A DNA stretch of 64,000 nucleotides from positions 3,102,501-3,166,500 of the forward strand of contig CM073325.1 in the NCBI GenBank assembly GCA_037043015.1. The letters are read 5' to 3'. Shown one piece after another: positions 25,701-38,137 of the stretch (the first letter of the stretch is position 1; the number at the start of each line of letters is the position of its first letter). The notes beneath the pieces were generated by a model, which saw only the letters and a program-made list of their open reading frames with translations, was not told where the DNA came from and searched no databases. The DNA comes from Bryum argenteum. Taxonomy: Eukaryota; Streptophyta; Bryopsida; Bryales; Bryaceae. Made by a program: the position numbers and the translations under genes.

Positions 25701-26626
25701 GCTAAGCATAGTAAGGGAGGTTGAGCTCGGATTCTTGTGGCCTACTCTATGATAGATATATCTTGTCAAGCACTCATAAGCAGGTGCCAGGGAGCAGAAA
25801 ATTGGACTTGTCATTTGGTTAATTATTTGGTGTCAGATAGATTTTGACACCTTTTTTTTAGCATTATCAATGCACCTTTTGCACGAGCTAGATTTGGTAT
25901 TAAGTGATTATTTTGAAGGAAAAAGTGACACATACATGTCTTCTTCTAATTCAACTTGGCATAGAAATCCTATGTGGAAATTGAATTTTGACACTACCTT
26001 GTCGAATGGGAGCGTCATTAATTTGCTCAAAATCCATAAATCACACAATAGACTAATCAACAAGGAAGAAAGTTCTTTTTTTCACTTTGAATCACAATCA
26101 TGTTTCTGTGAGCTGGATTTTAGGTGGAATCTAGTGTGAATGGTTCTAAGTAAATGTACACAAGCCAGGACAAGTAATTCTAACAAGCAGGACTACTCAA
26201 TGGTTTTCCAGATGAGTAGGGAGAACATGAAGAAAATTGAACTTAAGAGCATGCACTATACGCCTTGTCAAGAGGCCCGCAATGGACACTTTGAGGGGGC
26301 TACTACGTTTTCACCCCACGACGCAACAGCCTAGGCTAACGTCAGTTTCCCGTCTCTCGACAACAAGCTCCATGTCTTGTCAAATTTACCAATCTTCTCG
26401 TGAGCTCTCGTTCTCCCTCTTGCGCATGAAAATTGCCGCTTTCTTGTACAACACTCTCGCCGGTCGAATTGCAGTCTCCGAAGCCATTGCTTAAAGAGAG
26501 GCGTTTGCGGGCAGCTTTCGACACTCTCGACACCTCGAGGCTTGGGAGAAAGCTCACATCATATGCCATTTGGAGAACGATTTAGGAGAAGGCCATAAGT
26601 TTCAATAAAATTCTTTTGAAGAAAAC
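25701..26626. other. Spacer, no gene seen
   Basis: Short open frames at 25870-26139 and 26237-26494 have no recognisable domain and no convincing splice partners. Confidence 0.25.
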
Positions 26627-26865
26627 TTCATAAGGTAGGAGTGGCTAAAACCATCCAGCCCCAAAAACCGCACATCAGGGTTCAAATATTCATAGGAAAT
26701 TATAGGATTACTCAAAAAATGTCTTTTTTTTGGGGGATGGATTTGCACTAGCTTTGCATACTATCGAAAAATAATTAATATTTTACACCACTATTCCAAG
26801 TATGCAAAGCTGAAATTTGGACGGTTTTTGGGGCTGGACGGTTTTAGCCACTCCTACCTTATGAA
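26627..26865. mobile_element. MITE with TTCATAAGGTAGGAGTGG ends, 239 bp
   Basis: The left end TTCATAAGGTAGGAGTGG is followed by CTAAAACCATCCAGCCCC and AAAAACCG; the right end is the reverse complement with a few changes, an inverted repeat of about 45 bp. The symmetric TA next to AGGTAGG at both ends would suit a TA target (Tc1/mariner-like), but the boundary is ambiguous. No coding capacity. Confidence 0.7.
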
Positions 26866-27044
26866 ACAACGTCCCCAACCGTCAACTTCTGGAAGTGTTC
26901 AATAAAGTCCTCATTCTTAGCCAATATATTCATCAATGCACTTGCTTTCTCACGGAATGGGCTGGGTCAGCAGAAGTAGATGCTATCGCTATCCTTAGAC
27001 CTTTAACTTTAGTGAACAAACTTTTCTGTTTGTACAGTACAAAC
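26866..27044. other. Short spacer, no gene seen
   Basis: It lies between two MITE-like elements and contains nothing recognisable. Confidence 0.3.
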
Positions 27045-27265
27045 TACACTAAATTTGATAATTAGTGTTAGATTATTATAAGATTTGAAAATGCTATAAG
27101 TTTTTACTTTTGTTTAAAAAAATTTACCAAGAGCATTGATTCTGATACTATATAAGGACCCCCACCTTGGCCAATATAGTGGGTAAAATTATTGAACAAC
27201 AGTAAAAACTTATAACATGTTTATGTAAATTACTGTATCTAACACTAATTATCAAATTTAGTGTA
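27045..27265. mobile_element. MITE with TACACTAAAT ends, uninterrupted copy
   Basis: The 221-bp element has terminal inverted repeats of about 29 bp (TACACTAAATTTGATAATT, then AGTGTTAGAT). Its inner words GATTTGAAAATGCTATAAG and TTTAAAAAAATTTACCAA match the reversed body of 20914-21262, so the two are one family in opposite orientation. Confidence 0.75.
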
Positions 27266-29403
27266 GTGTTGTACAGTCAGGCACACTTCATTTACAAATT
27301 CCTTCCTGTAAAGCATAAACTTGACACCATGTGGGGTGTATTTTGCCTCCAAAATAAAACAAATAAATCAGGGTGTCCCTTGTACCAGAATATTTTCTTG
27401 AGTTTATGGTAAGGTGTCCTATAATGGCGCAATTTTCAGCACAGAAAATCCACAGGAATGTTGCCAGTGCAAGCAATTTTTGTGCATGGGGAAAATTAGT
27501 AGATAATTAAAGCAAGTGGAATCTTCATTTTTCGACTCTTCTACAGTAAGTAATGAATTTTTAAATATGGAAATATAGGTGTTCTTAAAATGGTGCCCTC
27601 AAGTGACGCCCTATAATCTTTGCAGTGTGTACATGGTACTGTTGTATGGAGAAGATATTATGTACGTGACAATGAAGATTACTAGGGCTCCATTTTTGGC
27701 ACTGCGCCATTTTTGGCTGCTCTACCATACTTGAGAAAAAGCAAATAGAATTGCACAACCCGAGGAAAGTATGAGCACAAAATAATTTTCTTATACCTCA
27801 CCAAGAATGGTACATTCACATATATTTTTATCATGTCATTCAAATGAATCTGGTATAATGCACATGCATGCCAATGTGGTTAAGGTGAGATATCAACGAG
27901 GGAGCGATCTCTCAATCGACTAAGAGCTCCTCAATGTAACTAAATTATGTGGACCCATTATTTTCTCACCAACTTAACACTTTTGTGCACTCAATAAAAT
28001 GTTTTTACTATATCAAAAGGACTTCCAATCGAGAGATCTTGTACTATACTTGATTTTGAGCAACTATTGAAATTTTCAGCCGTTGGATCTTCTTCCTTTG
28101 TGAGATTAAAACGTTCAAAGGTTTTTGTGGAAGTTTTTTTGGCCATTGCCCGAGATACATAGTGTAAATGGTGCAAAGGGCACATTGAAGTTTGTCACCC
28201 AAACATTTTCGGCATGTTTTTTTTTTTTTTTTTTAGTAGAAAACCAAGTTTACTATGTGCTTGCTGAAAATGTGGTTTTGGTTTGGTGATTTGAATTTTC
28301 AAATAAGTTATTAGAGAGATCAAGGTCTAGAATGGACATTGATGCTACTTTTAGGAGAAATTGGAATTGCGTAAAGAAGATTTACAATTTGCATGATCCG
28401 GACTATGAGAATGTGACATTACAAATTTGTAAAATTTGGGCACAAAATTCAATTCCAAAATCTCAAGAAATCATGAATTTGCAAGCATAAAATGCGAACC
28501 ATTTAGATGTAAGGGAGAGGGGCAACTTCCAAATGTTGGCTTCCTTTCTCAGTCTCCAAACAAAATGGGATTTGGAGACAAAGAAAGGAATGAGGATCAA
28601 AATCATTTGTGTACGCCAAGTGTGAGTCAGTGTGGTAACTTTGTCGTGTATGCTCTTGCGACCTGAAATGATCCATTAAACTCAATGTCCACTCAAATAG
28701 AACAATTGTCTCCATGCCTGGACCAAGATCTCGTAGCTCCGAAAGGTGGTAAGTAATCTGCTCTTCTACAAATAGTATTGGGATTTGCATTGGAGGTTTT
28801 ATATTTGTAGGTGACTCTTGTTGTAGCCTTACACTTCTACATATGGAAATCCCATCATTTTCTATCTGTATCCACAAAGTTGTGTAGGAATTGAGTAGGA
28901 TTCAAATATCATGAAATTTCAATTATGATTGCACAAAGTTTACAACAATGTACTACTTGTATCTTATGCAATCTCCGTTTTGGCATGATTCCAGCCTTAC
29001 CAATGGGATATGGTTATGCTAATGAATTCTTGATCAAATTCTTACGGTGTTTGATCCCTAAATCCTAGCACATGAGCTTCTTGCCTTTAGAAGTGATCCC
29101 TATAGGTTTTTTAGTCTAGCTCTTGAGGCTACTACTTAGCCTTCCTAGGAATTGGCAAACGACGAAGAAGAATTAGATGTAGTAATCACAACAGTGTGCA
29201 AATCGTGTCTTTATTCAATCTTTCTCTTTATGCCCATGCTAGCAACATGATTCGATAACTTCAATTTGGGTGCCTAATGTGTAAAATGTATCCTGCAGCC
29301 TTTCGATAGAGACGACAATTCTATAATCCTTCGAATAATTCGGCGGAATCTACCATAAGCCGCCGTCGATGAGCCCTAGGATCATGAATATCTGGCTGCT
29401 GAT
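27266..29403. other. Repeat-rich spacer, no gene seen
   Basis: It contains a copy of the CCGTAAGATCTTGTACC-type repeat at about 28018-28340 and a T-run near 28217-28234. Open frames at 28436-28666 (plus) and 28503-28877 (minus) lack known domains. Confidence 0.3.
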
Positions 29404-29805
29404 GTGGTCAAGCACTTGCTCCTTGCAACCACGGTGTTTCTAAATGTTACTACTGCTGAGGTCTTTCATGACGTCATTGCTACCGAGGTTTGTCCCCACT
29501 TCATTGGTGTCGAGGTCTCTCTCCACCTCGCTGATGGCGAGGTCTCTCCCTCTCTCATTGCTATTGAGGTCACTCCCCCTGTCACTACTGCCGAGGTCTA
29601 CGCCGGCCGCGATCTTCTTTTGGCGGCTAATTTTACGTTGTGTGTAGACTATGATCAAGCAATCTCCCAGCAATCCTTCACTCCCTACCATCGATTCAAG
29701 TTCAAATGCCGCCCTTACGGACTTGCAATTTCTACTACAGTCAACTACACCCTCAGGTGTATTAAAATTGAATTATATCAAAAATATTATTGGCTCTTAG
29801 AGTAG
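29404..29805 (+). other. Open frame with degenerate GAGGTC tandem repeats
   Basis: A 133-codon frame is built in its first half from about six imperfect 27-30-bp units, each ending in a GAGGTC-like word, so the peptide has a periodic EV (TAEV, ATEV, GVEV, DGEV, AIEV, TAEV). No domain is known to me. The second half has no motif. It could be a minisatellite that happens to be open, or a fragment of a retrotransposon-encoded protein. Confidence 0.25.
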
Positions 29806-29812
29806 GCTTCCA

Positions 29813-30130
29813 ACACTGAAATCTGCAAGGAAATCTACAAAGGAAGAGTAGTCCAAAACAAGGATCTTTGCACTCAAATCTATGTCTTATCTAGCAAACA
29901 TCTTCGATTTGGTTGAGATTTCTACCACTTCGATAGGATTCTGAAAGAAATCCATTCAAAAAATATAAATTGAAATTCGATGGTTGATGAAGGAGATATA
30001 GCTCCTTGAAGAACATCAATTTTTTACTTTTTTCTTCACATGAACATCACTGCAAATCTAATACCAAAAGTATATGGATCAAGAATATTCCAACTACAAA
30101 GTTGTTAGATTTCATCTTAACAAATTAGGT
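29813..30130 (+). repeat. Third copy of the unit that forms the 58-60 kb inverted repeat
   Basis: Words in order, CACTCAAATCTATG, GGTTGATGAAGGAGATAT, TCTAATACCAAAAGTAT and TCCAACTACAAAGTTGTTAG, match the right arm at about 59580-59870 and the reversed left arm at about 58590-58900. No coding frame is shared. Confidence 0.6.
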
Positions 30131-30912
30131 GCGAAGAGTTATCAGTGAAATGGGTTTCCCTGGAAGAACTTTGTCAAAAATAGCACAGAAACAAACCTCG
30201 TCAAAAAAGTGTTAAAAATGTTATAATTGCGTGACAAAAGGACTCCGGCCACGTAGGACCACCATCTGCGGCTTTAGGACTAAGCCCAGAGGGCCACGTC
30301 GGAGCTACTAGTCACTCACCAAGTCACTAAAATGGTGGGATTAGTGAGAGTTCCGGCGTGTGAGGAAGACGATGCGAAGGACGATCGGTCCCTCTGAAGT
30401 CACGCTGCTGTTGCTGCCTTCCCCTCCGGAGGTCCCACAAGACTATACTCTTTTACTGTTGTTGCAATTTTATATACAAAATATAATGGACGAGTGGTAG
30501 GCGATGGCGGAGATGAAGCAGCGCACATCTTTGGAGAAAGTGCTCTTTCCCAAATTGGTCAACTGTGGACAAAGTAGCAGCAGCAGCAGCAGGGCCGGAC
30601 AAGGCCAGGGAGGTGCGAGAAAGCTCGCAAATTAAATCGCCTCACTCTCGCTGCTTCTTGGACACTTACGGGGTTTATGGCCTGCTTTGATGTCGGGAAG
30701 GCAACAATCGTCTGCTTAATTTCGGGAAAACTGATCGGAGTAGCCGGCTAGTCTCTCGGTTTCTGTGCTCAATGCGTACACTCTCTTTCTTGTTGCTCCA
30801 TCCGAGCTTGACCATTGATGACGAGTTCTCCAATTTTTCTGCTGTGCGTAATTGGCCGGAGATAGCAGTGTGTGAGATAGCAGAATTGTGGACTTCGGTT
30901 AGGTGGCGGAAG
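30131..30912. other. Upstream region of the WH1-CRIB gene
   Basis: It becomes GC-richer towards the gene. It contains a short (GCA)n tract near 30574-30590. It probably holds the promoter and 5' UTR; I see no clear TATA element or other motif that fixes a start. Confidence 0.35.
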
Positions 30913-33900
30913 ATGGAGCAACCGGATGATGCTTCATTATTCTCTGCTGGAGTATCAAGACGTACGATTGCGCCGTGTCTCTTATCTCTTTTGATTGTGT
31001 TGTCTCTCTTGCATGCGATGCTTGTAATTCTGTTTTGAGTTCGCGGATCTGGTCTAAATTTGTTAGGAGAGTAAAGAAAGTGATAGGTCAGTGATAGCGT
31101 TGGCGTGGTCGTAGTTCTAAGTCATCACATGCGTGTCGGATGCTCCTAAAGCAAGGTATTGTTCTTGCTTCTGTCCAATTGAAGCAGAACGCTTTGTGCT
31201 CTCTCTTCCTACTTGTCGGTTGTATTTAGGAGAGAAGCTTAGGTTCAACTCTGTCATTAGATAGGGATACTTTGTTGATAACTGTAGGTTCTGGAGCTTC
31301 ACTTAATGTTAACTTTGAATAAGAGACGCTTTTTACGAAAATTGCTAATTATAGGCAGGGTTTCTTGCACATTGCTTTTCACGTCGTTGACGACGAGAGA
31401 GTACTTCTAGTGTTCTGAACTCTCTTTCTGTGCAGTTTTGTTAAACAGGTAATCGCGGTCTTTGGTTGCTGACTTTGAGAGCCTCGAAGTACTTGAAAAG
31501 AACGATATTATGGAATGAGCAGGCTTGGGAGTTTATATTGGCGGACATTGTACGTCTTTGGAGTTTCTGAAGGATGGAATTCATGGAATGGCCTTCGAAC
31601 TATGTGGTATGACCGCAATTGGATTCTTCTTCCTTTTTATCTTGGATTCTTAGAAATCCGGGAGTCACAGCTCATCAATTGCCTCACCTTTATTCATTTT
31701 CAGTGCAGAGGAAATCATCATGCAATTCATTAGTCAATAACAACTTAATTATGCTGAAGTTATGCATATCTTCCAGGAGATTCGTTCCTTTCTAGTGTAT
31801 ACTTTTTGAAGCGCTGAGTTTGATAATTAACGTCGTGTTGGAGTACGTTTTTAGTCGGTGTAGACGCATTGACTGGGTAGTATCAAGTATGTTATCTTTC
31901 TCAACTATGAGGCAACTTTGTAGTCAAAATTCGAGCTTTCTCACTAATAAAATTGAGCATATAATCGTTTCCATGGCAGGCAAGGTGTGCTGTTACAGTA
32001 TTCGAGGCAGCAGGGGGGAGCGTTAATTGGCATGGAAGTGGCACTGTCGGGGAACTTCACATGCGGCCTTTAGGAGACGGAATGCTAAATTTCCAGCTTC
32101 ACGATTTGCTGGTCAGTCAGCAGAGTTCTTCTCGTGTTTTTTCCTCAATGATCAAGTCTTGTCCGAGTCCATGTCCACACTTTCAGTGTGTACCCTACGA
32201 AAATCCGTCGTATCTTGTTTTTCACCTTCTGTGTTCAATCGTCACTGAACACCTCCGAATCGTCATGGTCATTGAACAGGATGGTCAGAAGTTATTCGAT
32301 TACACAATGCGAAAGCCGCAAAATTTTACCGCCCCAGTAGACCGGTTTTTTGTTATACGGCAAGAGGTACTAAATTCTTCAACAGCAGTGAACAAAGTGT
32401 TTACTTGATGACGTTTGAATATATATCTAAGCTGCAGAGATTATGAATGAGATATATCTACCCCCTACACTGTCAGACGTTTTAAGGTTTTAATCATGCT
32501 AAATTTCTAAGGCTTTTGTCAAAAAAGTGTGAACTTAATAATTTCTGACTAAATATCAGAGCCACAGGGACCACGAGTGAGAAATATTCAAGGTTGCACT
32601 ATTAGACGTTCTAAGGTTCAATTTTGTATCAACAGAACGGCAGTTTTCGAGGGTTCGGATTTGCTGATAAATCAGCAGCATTGGAGATGAAAGATAGAGT
32701 TGTGAAAGCAGTTCAGCCTTACAGTATAGGAACGACGCCATCTCTTATCGATGAGGATCCCCTACCAGAGAGTTCTGGGAAAAATTCGGTTATTTCATAT
32801 CGCAGCGTGCCAAAACGTTCCATCTCAAGGCGGCTAAATAACACAGGTAAGGAACTGATGCTTAGGGTAAAATTAAGCTTTTTCTGAGCAACGAAAGAAG
32901 ATAGCGGAGAAGAGACGTATTGTTGTCATTGAAGTATGAGTGAAAGGACAAGGTCTACTTTCTGCTCTGGACCACCTCATTTCAAAGAACATCCTATTCC
33001 CACCTTAAAATTCTCTTTTTACGATATTTCTGGACCATTAACACTTTCTGATTGTATTTTCCACCGTCTTGAAGACAATACTTGCGGTAGTTCATTTCTT
33101 TTTTTTAAAAATTCCACTAAATCTAGAGTGTGTGTATGCCGTCAACAGAGTCGTCGATCTTAGACTAAATTAAGTTTCTGAAGTTCACGGTCAAGTGCTC
33201 TGATTCTATCACAGCCATCAGTTACGAATAAGTGGCGATTGTCTCTATGGAATCTTAGGAGTGAATTGCGAGTAGGATTGCCATAAGCTTCAGTTGAGGC
33301 TCACACCTTAGACCATGGCTCGGTGTACAGATAGACTTGCGCAACAAGCAGGGGACAGTGGTCAATCTCATCCACATGATTCGTCTTCATCATCTGAGAA
33401 ACCGAAGAAGCGGAGGTTCTGGAGAGTGGGAAAAGCTGTAACCTCATTAGCTCATCTATTTGGTGAGTTTGATCCGCAGCAGCAAGTATGTTGATTAAAG
33501 TAAACATTGGACTGATTCCCATCGTCCATGGCAGTGTGGAGAAATAACGATCTGGACATAGGCTATCCAACGGACGTGAAGCATGTTGCTCATATTGGCT
33601 GGGATGGCCCCTCTATCAACGGACCAGGCTGGGTATATTTCTACATCTGCAGATAACGATCTCTTCATATTCATTGATTTCTATCACGTATTCTACAAGC
33701 AGGCACTTTGCCAATTGGTCAAGTGACCTGATATTTATTCATGGTTTCATTGACGCTATCAACATACGAATGAAGATTTTGAAGCTCAATTGTATCTGGC
33801 TTGCTTCGCAGATGGACGAGGTAAGACCAGGTCCAGATTATTCATCGGCTCCACTGGCTGATTTCGGACATCCTCGCGATCCAGAGTGGATCCATGACGC

Positions 33901-34304
33901 AGTTTCTGCTTCCAAATGGGTTTCCTCTCAAGGTAAATCTCCACCTATCCTCTCTACTTCAGTAAAGCGTGCCTCAATCTAGTAACACTTTTTTTGACAA
34001 ATTACAGTCATGGTCTGAAACTTCGACCCACTGATGTGATGCTTTAAACAACATATGATTGCCTACTGTAGTCACACTTTTTGACAATGATCGAGCGATT
34101 GATACAGATTCATGGGATCCACAGACGGCTCAGGAAATAAATATTTCATGGCATTGTGCAGGAAACAGGTCAGGACTGCCTCCAGCGCCTCCGAAGCAGT
34201 ACTTGGAACATTTGGAAGTGAATTCAAAATCAAGAAAGTTCAAAGACTCAATGCTGCGACAGAGGTCGAAACCTGCTTCTCGAAGGCAACAACGGCAGCG
34301 ATGA
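30913..34304 (+). CDS. WH1 (EVH1)-like plus CRIB domain protein, candidate ROP effector
   Basis: Predicted ROP GTPase-binding protein with a WASP-like N-terminal layout. Eight exons: 30913-30951, 31980-32111, 32280-32366, 32636-32846, 33331-33462, 33535-33632, 33812-33932 and 34072-34304. Every junction keeps phase and the sum is 350 residues. Residues about 14-112 fit a WH1 fold: RCAVTVFEAA, a Trp at about 31, FQLHDLLDGQKLFDYTM, the FFVIRQE strand and FRGFGFADKSAALEMKDRV, which parallels the GLNFADEDEA-type end of WASP WH1. Residues 168-186 are Ser-rich then basic (KPKKRRFWR). The CRIB core is 209-225 (IGYPTDVKHVAHIGWDG) with every consensus position (I, P, H, H, G, D, G). The tail has PPAPPK and a basic Arg/Gln end but no WH2 or acidic VCA segment. 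A NECAP-type PH-like fold is an alternative reading of the N-terminal domain. The first exon is the least certain. Confidence 0.78.
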
Positions 34305-35661
34305 CTTGCAGCTCTGGTGATAAAAGCAGTGTATACAGCGACGATAACAATGGTTGTACATAATCTCAGGTCCAAGGCTCTGTTGGATACACACCATTCG
34401 GGAGCTCGTACCTTTCAATTGATCTTAGGCCTACAATTATCGAGTTTCACTCTTTAGTGCAACAATGACATTCTGATTAGGTTTGGTAAATATGACATCT
34501 TTGCAGGAGGATAGTGCGATCGAAACGAAACGAGGTGCGCCTTAACTGCAGATTCTTTAGTCTGATTTATGCCACCCGAATAACATTTGCCGTTCCGGTT
34601 GTTAACTAGCCCCTCTTTGCTAGATCGGCCTGTCACACATGTACAAAAGCAGAAAAATAATTAATTATTTATTTATACTTCATTTCCTTGTTCAATAGGC
34701 TTACTTTTCATTGTGTGAACTTCATTCGAAGAACGACGGACCAGTGTGTGTCAACCATATCCTCCCCGGAGTTCTTTCTCTAAGCGTCCGAACGAAAGAC
34801 CAACTTTTTACTTAGTGTGTTTGGAATTCAGATGCACCACTGAAAGTTTAAGCACAAGTCCATCTGAACATAATTTGGTGCATGCGACTACCTTCTGTGA
34901 AATCTCCCACATGTTCTTTGATATTTTACTTCCATGTTCTTGATTATCATCGTCTTTGTAAGTGTATTTGGTTAGCAGGTATTTGGTTCATGTAAGTTGA
35001 TTTAGGTTCTTTGCTTCTAAACTTGCATTACCTCATGACTTCTTAAACTCAGACTATGTTTTCACCATATTGTCTTATACTACTTGCAATTGCCTTTTCA
35101 ATACACGCGATGATTATGTACTTGATGAACCTTTTTAACATGTCTATAGCATGACCAAGAGTACACATCATGCACCCATGTGCAATACAAAAGTACCATG
35201 ATCAATCTGGGAGAACATGTTCTTATGATATTTTCCAATGGGAACGGGTCACATGCATGTGCAGAAGGATAAATTATCCGATCGCCATAGTTTCTAGGTC
35301 AAGCTCCTTCTGCTGCCACTTAGAGGATCATCATTCTCAGGCTGCTGCAGCATTCTCCTCTGAGCGCAAAACTTAATCACGCAGTATTCGAGCCTGCTGG
35401 TTTCCCTAAGGTAAACCTCAAATCTTATCAATGGTAAGCACCGGATTTTACCCCAAATGTATAATCAAACGGGCCTGGGAAGTTCGAACGTTGTGATTAG
35501 AATGTAGGATTTCTTCCGCTCGTACGTTGTGGCGGAAGGTTTTTCAACATTTTCTGGGGGTTAGTTAGGTTATACAGAAAGATGATGTGTGATGAGCCAA
35601 TCCAATTCCCTGCTTTCACCATTTTCTTCGCTTTGCACCAATGCAGTAAAATCTCTGACAT
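34305..35661. other. Spacer, no gene seen
   Basis: It lies between the WH1-CRIB gene and the KIPEGIM-repeat gene on the same strand. It should hold the 3' UTR of the first and the promoter of the second. No further coding segment was recognised. Confidence 0.3.
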
Positions 35662-37298
35662 ATGGCGAGCAAGGGCAATGAAGACATCGCTGCTGGTGCG
35701 GCTGCGGGTGGACATGACGTGAAGATACCTGAAGGCATCATGAACGCCAAAATCACGGGCGGCGTCGATCAACACCAAAGTAAGCGTCGATCATCCATTA
35801 CGGTGCGCCATTGAATATCCAAGATTATGCATGAACGCAAACAGAACACAATGCACGAAAGGAGACCTCAAGGTTCAAGAATTGTGACTGTATTGTAAAA
35901 AACACAATCAAGATATGTTTAATGACAAGCATAGCACAAATTAAGATTTAGTCACAGAGAGTGAAGCTTGATTAGGGCTTCTCATTTACAGCAACAACCT
36001 TGATGACACCTACTTGTCGAGTGATATTTTTTGAATTGGGTCATTCTAAGTAGGTTAATATGTGGCATTGTGAAGTGTATGAAATACATCACCTTCCTTT
36101 ACGGTGTTCTTATATTGACTCTAGCATTACTCTTGACCCAACAGTCTGTTGAACTTTTTAATAAAGAAAGAGAGAGAGAAAACGGTCATCATCTTGCAAC
36201 CTGTAGCCTATTTTTGAAGAACATCTTGTTCATGTAAACTCTTTCAAGGATGGGATGATGCCAGAAAAGTCTAGCTAGTCGCTTGGTAGTGTTGATTACC
36301 CTTCAAATTGACATATTGCAAGCAAGATGCCCTTGGATTGGCTTTTCGTTAGTGTTGTTATTTACCTGTAAAAATTTGACCTACAGGTGAAGAAGGTGAT
36401 AAGCATCCGTTGCACGAGGCATCACAACGAATTGCTGCAGGTGATGCTCGGGCCTCGCAGGTCAAGATACCTGAAGGCATCATGAAGCCCAAAGACACCA
36501 GCAGCGATCATCAGCAAATAGGTCATTCTCATTCTCACCATCATTCCGTTTATTGCAATCCATGCTGTACAATATATTATCAAAGTCCAAGGATCAATGG
36601 TATGCTTCCTGGGGAATGACTTTGAAGCTTGATTCCAAGATGAAGTTTTATATTTTACTAATTTGAAGAAGCATTAATGTTTGGATTACTATTCTTGGAG
36701 TATACTCTCGTGATTGTAAAGCAACCCATTATACTGATCCTGTTGCAAAAAGCACGATCAAGTTGTAGGCATTCGTATTGGAAAATGGAATTGAATGCAA
36801 GGACAGACTGAGGTTTGAATAGGGCGTCTGTGTAGAGCTCGTTTAGTGAACCTCTCTTACCCACATTGTGGAGTGCACTTTCTCTTTGTTCTGTTCTTCC
36901 TCTTTTGTTGAAGTAAATCCAAGCTAGTGATCGACATATTCAAAGAGTCTTGTTGAATGTGCCTTACAATTTTCAAAGGGTGCTCTTACTCCTCATTACA
37001 CTGACAGACGCAGATGTGCTGTGGCGTTGCAGGTTTGGAAGAGGCGTCGCAACGAATACCGGCGGGTGACGCCCGAGCCTCGCAAATGAAGATTCCCGAA
37101 GGCATCATGAAGCCTGTCAACACCGTCTCCAGCAGCAACATCGCAGCGGGTGACGCCCGGGCGTCGCAAGTGAAAATTCCCGAAGGCATCATGAAGCCTG
37201 CCAACACCGTCTCCGGCAGCAACATCGCCAGTGGGCAGCCTCCTGACGCCTCCGAGACCAAGATTCCCGAAGGTATCATGAAGCCGTCCATCTCTTGA
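35662..37298 (+). CDS. Small protein with five KIPEGIM repeats
   Basis: I do not recognise the family. Three exons (35662-35779, 36387-36521, 37033-37298) join in phase to a 172-residue protein starting MASKGNEDIAAG. The motif KIPEGIM occurs at residues 21-27, 66-72, 104-110, 132-138 and 161-167; four of the five continue with KP. Repeats two to four sit in a larger unit, AGDARASQ(V/M)KIPEGIMKP, and EASQRI(A/P)AGD opens exons 2 and 3. Both introns are phase 1, as expected if exons multiplied by duplication. Synonymous differences (ATA/ATT, CCT/CCC, AAG/AAA, GGC/GGT) with an unchanged peptide suggest selection on the protein. No signal peptide, transmembrane segment or cysteine-rich region is seen, so it is probably intracellular and disordered. 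The donor after exon 2 (GTCATT) is weak; read-through would add a His-rich tail and stop at 36617-36619. Confidence 0.7.
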
Positions 37299-38137
37299 TT
37301 TAACAGGAGCCTCCACTCAGGTAATCGAATCATGAGATGGCTGTTAATTAATCTCAACGCCGTTTTCTCTCCGAATGTTGATCACTATCAATAGCTAGCT
37401 TGGACGATCGAGAACGATCAGCATCTATATAGGATTTCAATCAGTGGCAGAACAGCATGAAATGTATGGTGAAAAGGAGGAATCCTACTGTATAGTACAG
37501 TACAGTACAGTACCCTCACCATGATTTACGAATGTTGAAAGCTGCTAGCAAAGAGAACGATCAACATCAGTAGAGGAGTTTAATCCGTGGCAGAACAGAA
37601 TGAACTCATTGTTGATAGGTTCTAAATCATTGTCCAGTAAATTTTGATTCTGGTCGCAGTATCGTTAACCTGACTGACGGAGGGTGCACATTCAACAGCT
37701 GCTGCTCGTAGGATTTCAACCTCTATCTATGCATTTTGTATAACATGGATAGTTGAATGTTTAGGCACTGAACATGTTCTGTTGTCAACACCTGCAAATC
37801 ATATCTTATTGATCAACAACACTATGAAAAAGAACAAAACTTCCAGCACTTGAATCGGGTAGAATGTTGCAGTGGTGCACCTTACTTTTATGATCTGTTC
37901 GATAACCAGACGCTATAGAATGTCAAAAGTAAGGTTCCCGCATGGTGACTGCAGAATAATTTCGGAACATAGATAGCTGAATGTCTAAGTACTGAAAGGA
38001 TCAAGTTTGAAAACAATCTAATGGAATGTTGTCGACACTTGCAAATCTGAACCAAACATACAGCACTTGCAAATTGGGTAGAATGTTGCAGTATCGCACC
38101 CTTTCTTTCGTAATTTGTAATGGAAGAGGTAGAGTAC
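37299..38137. other. Spacer between convergent genes
   Basis: It contains a short run of TACAG units at about 37493-37513 and near-repeats around 37850-37930 and 38030-38110 (GTAGAATGTTGCAGT, followed by GCACC). These probably belong to the two 3' regions. No gene was recognised. Confidence 0.3.

Noticed and set aside
32222..32279. Continuous open frame through LRIVMVIEQ before DGQKLFDY as coding
   Set aside because: The acceptor at 32279 joins exon 2 in phase and gives the expected spacing of the WH1 strands; the upstream stretch is intron read-through.
36522..36619. His-rich extension of the second KIPEGIM exon as the main protein end
   Set aside because: Splicing at 36521 to 37033 keeps phase and leads into three further KIPEGIM repeats, which is much better supported; the read-through form may be a minor isoform.
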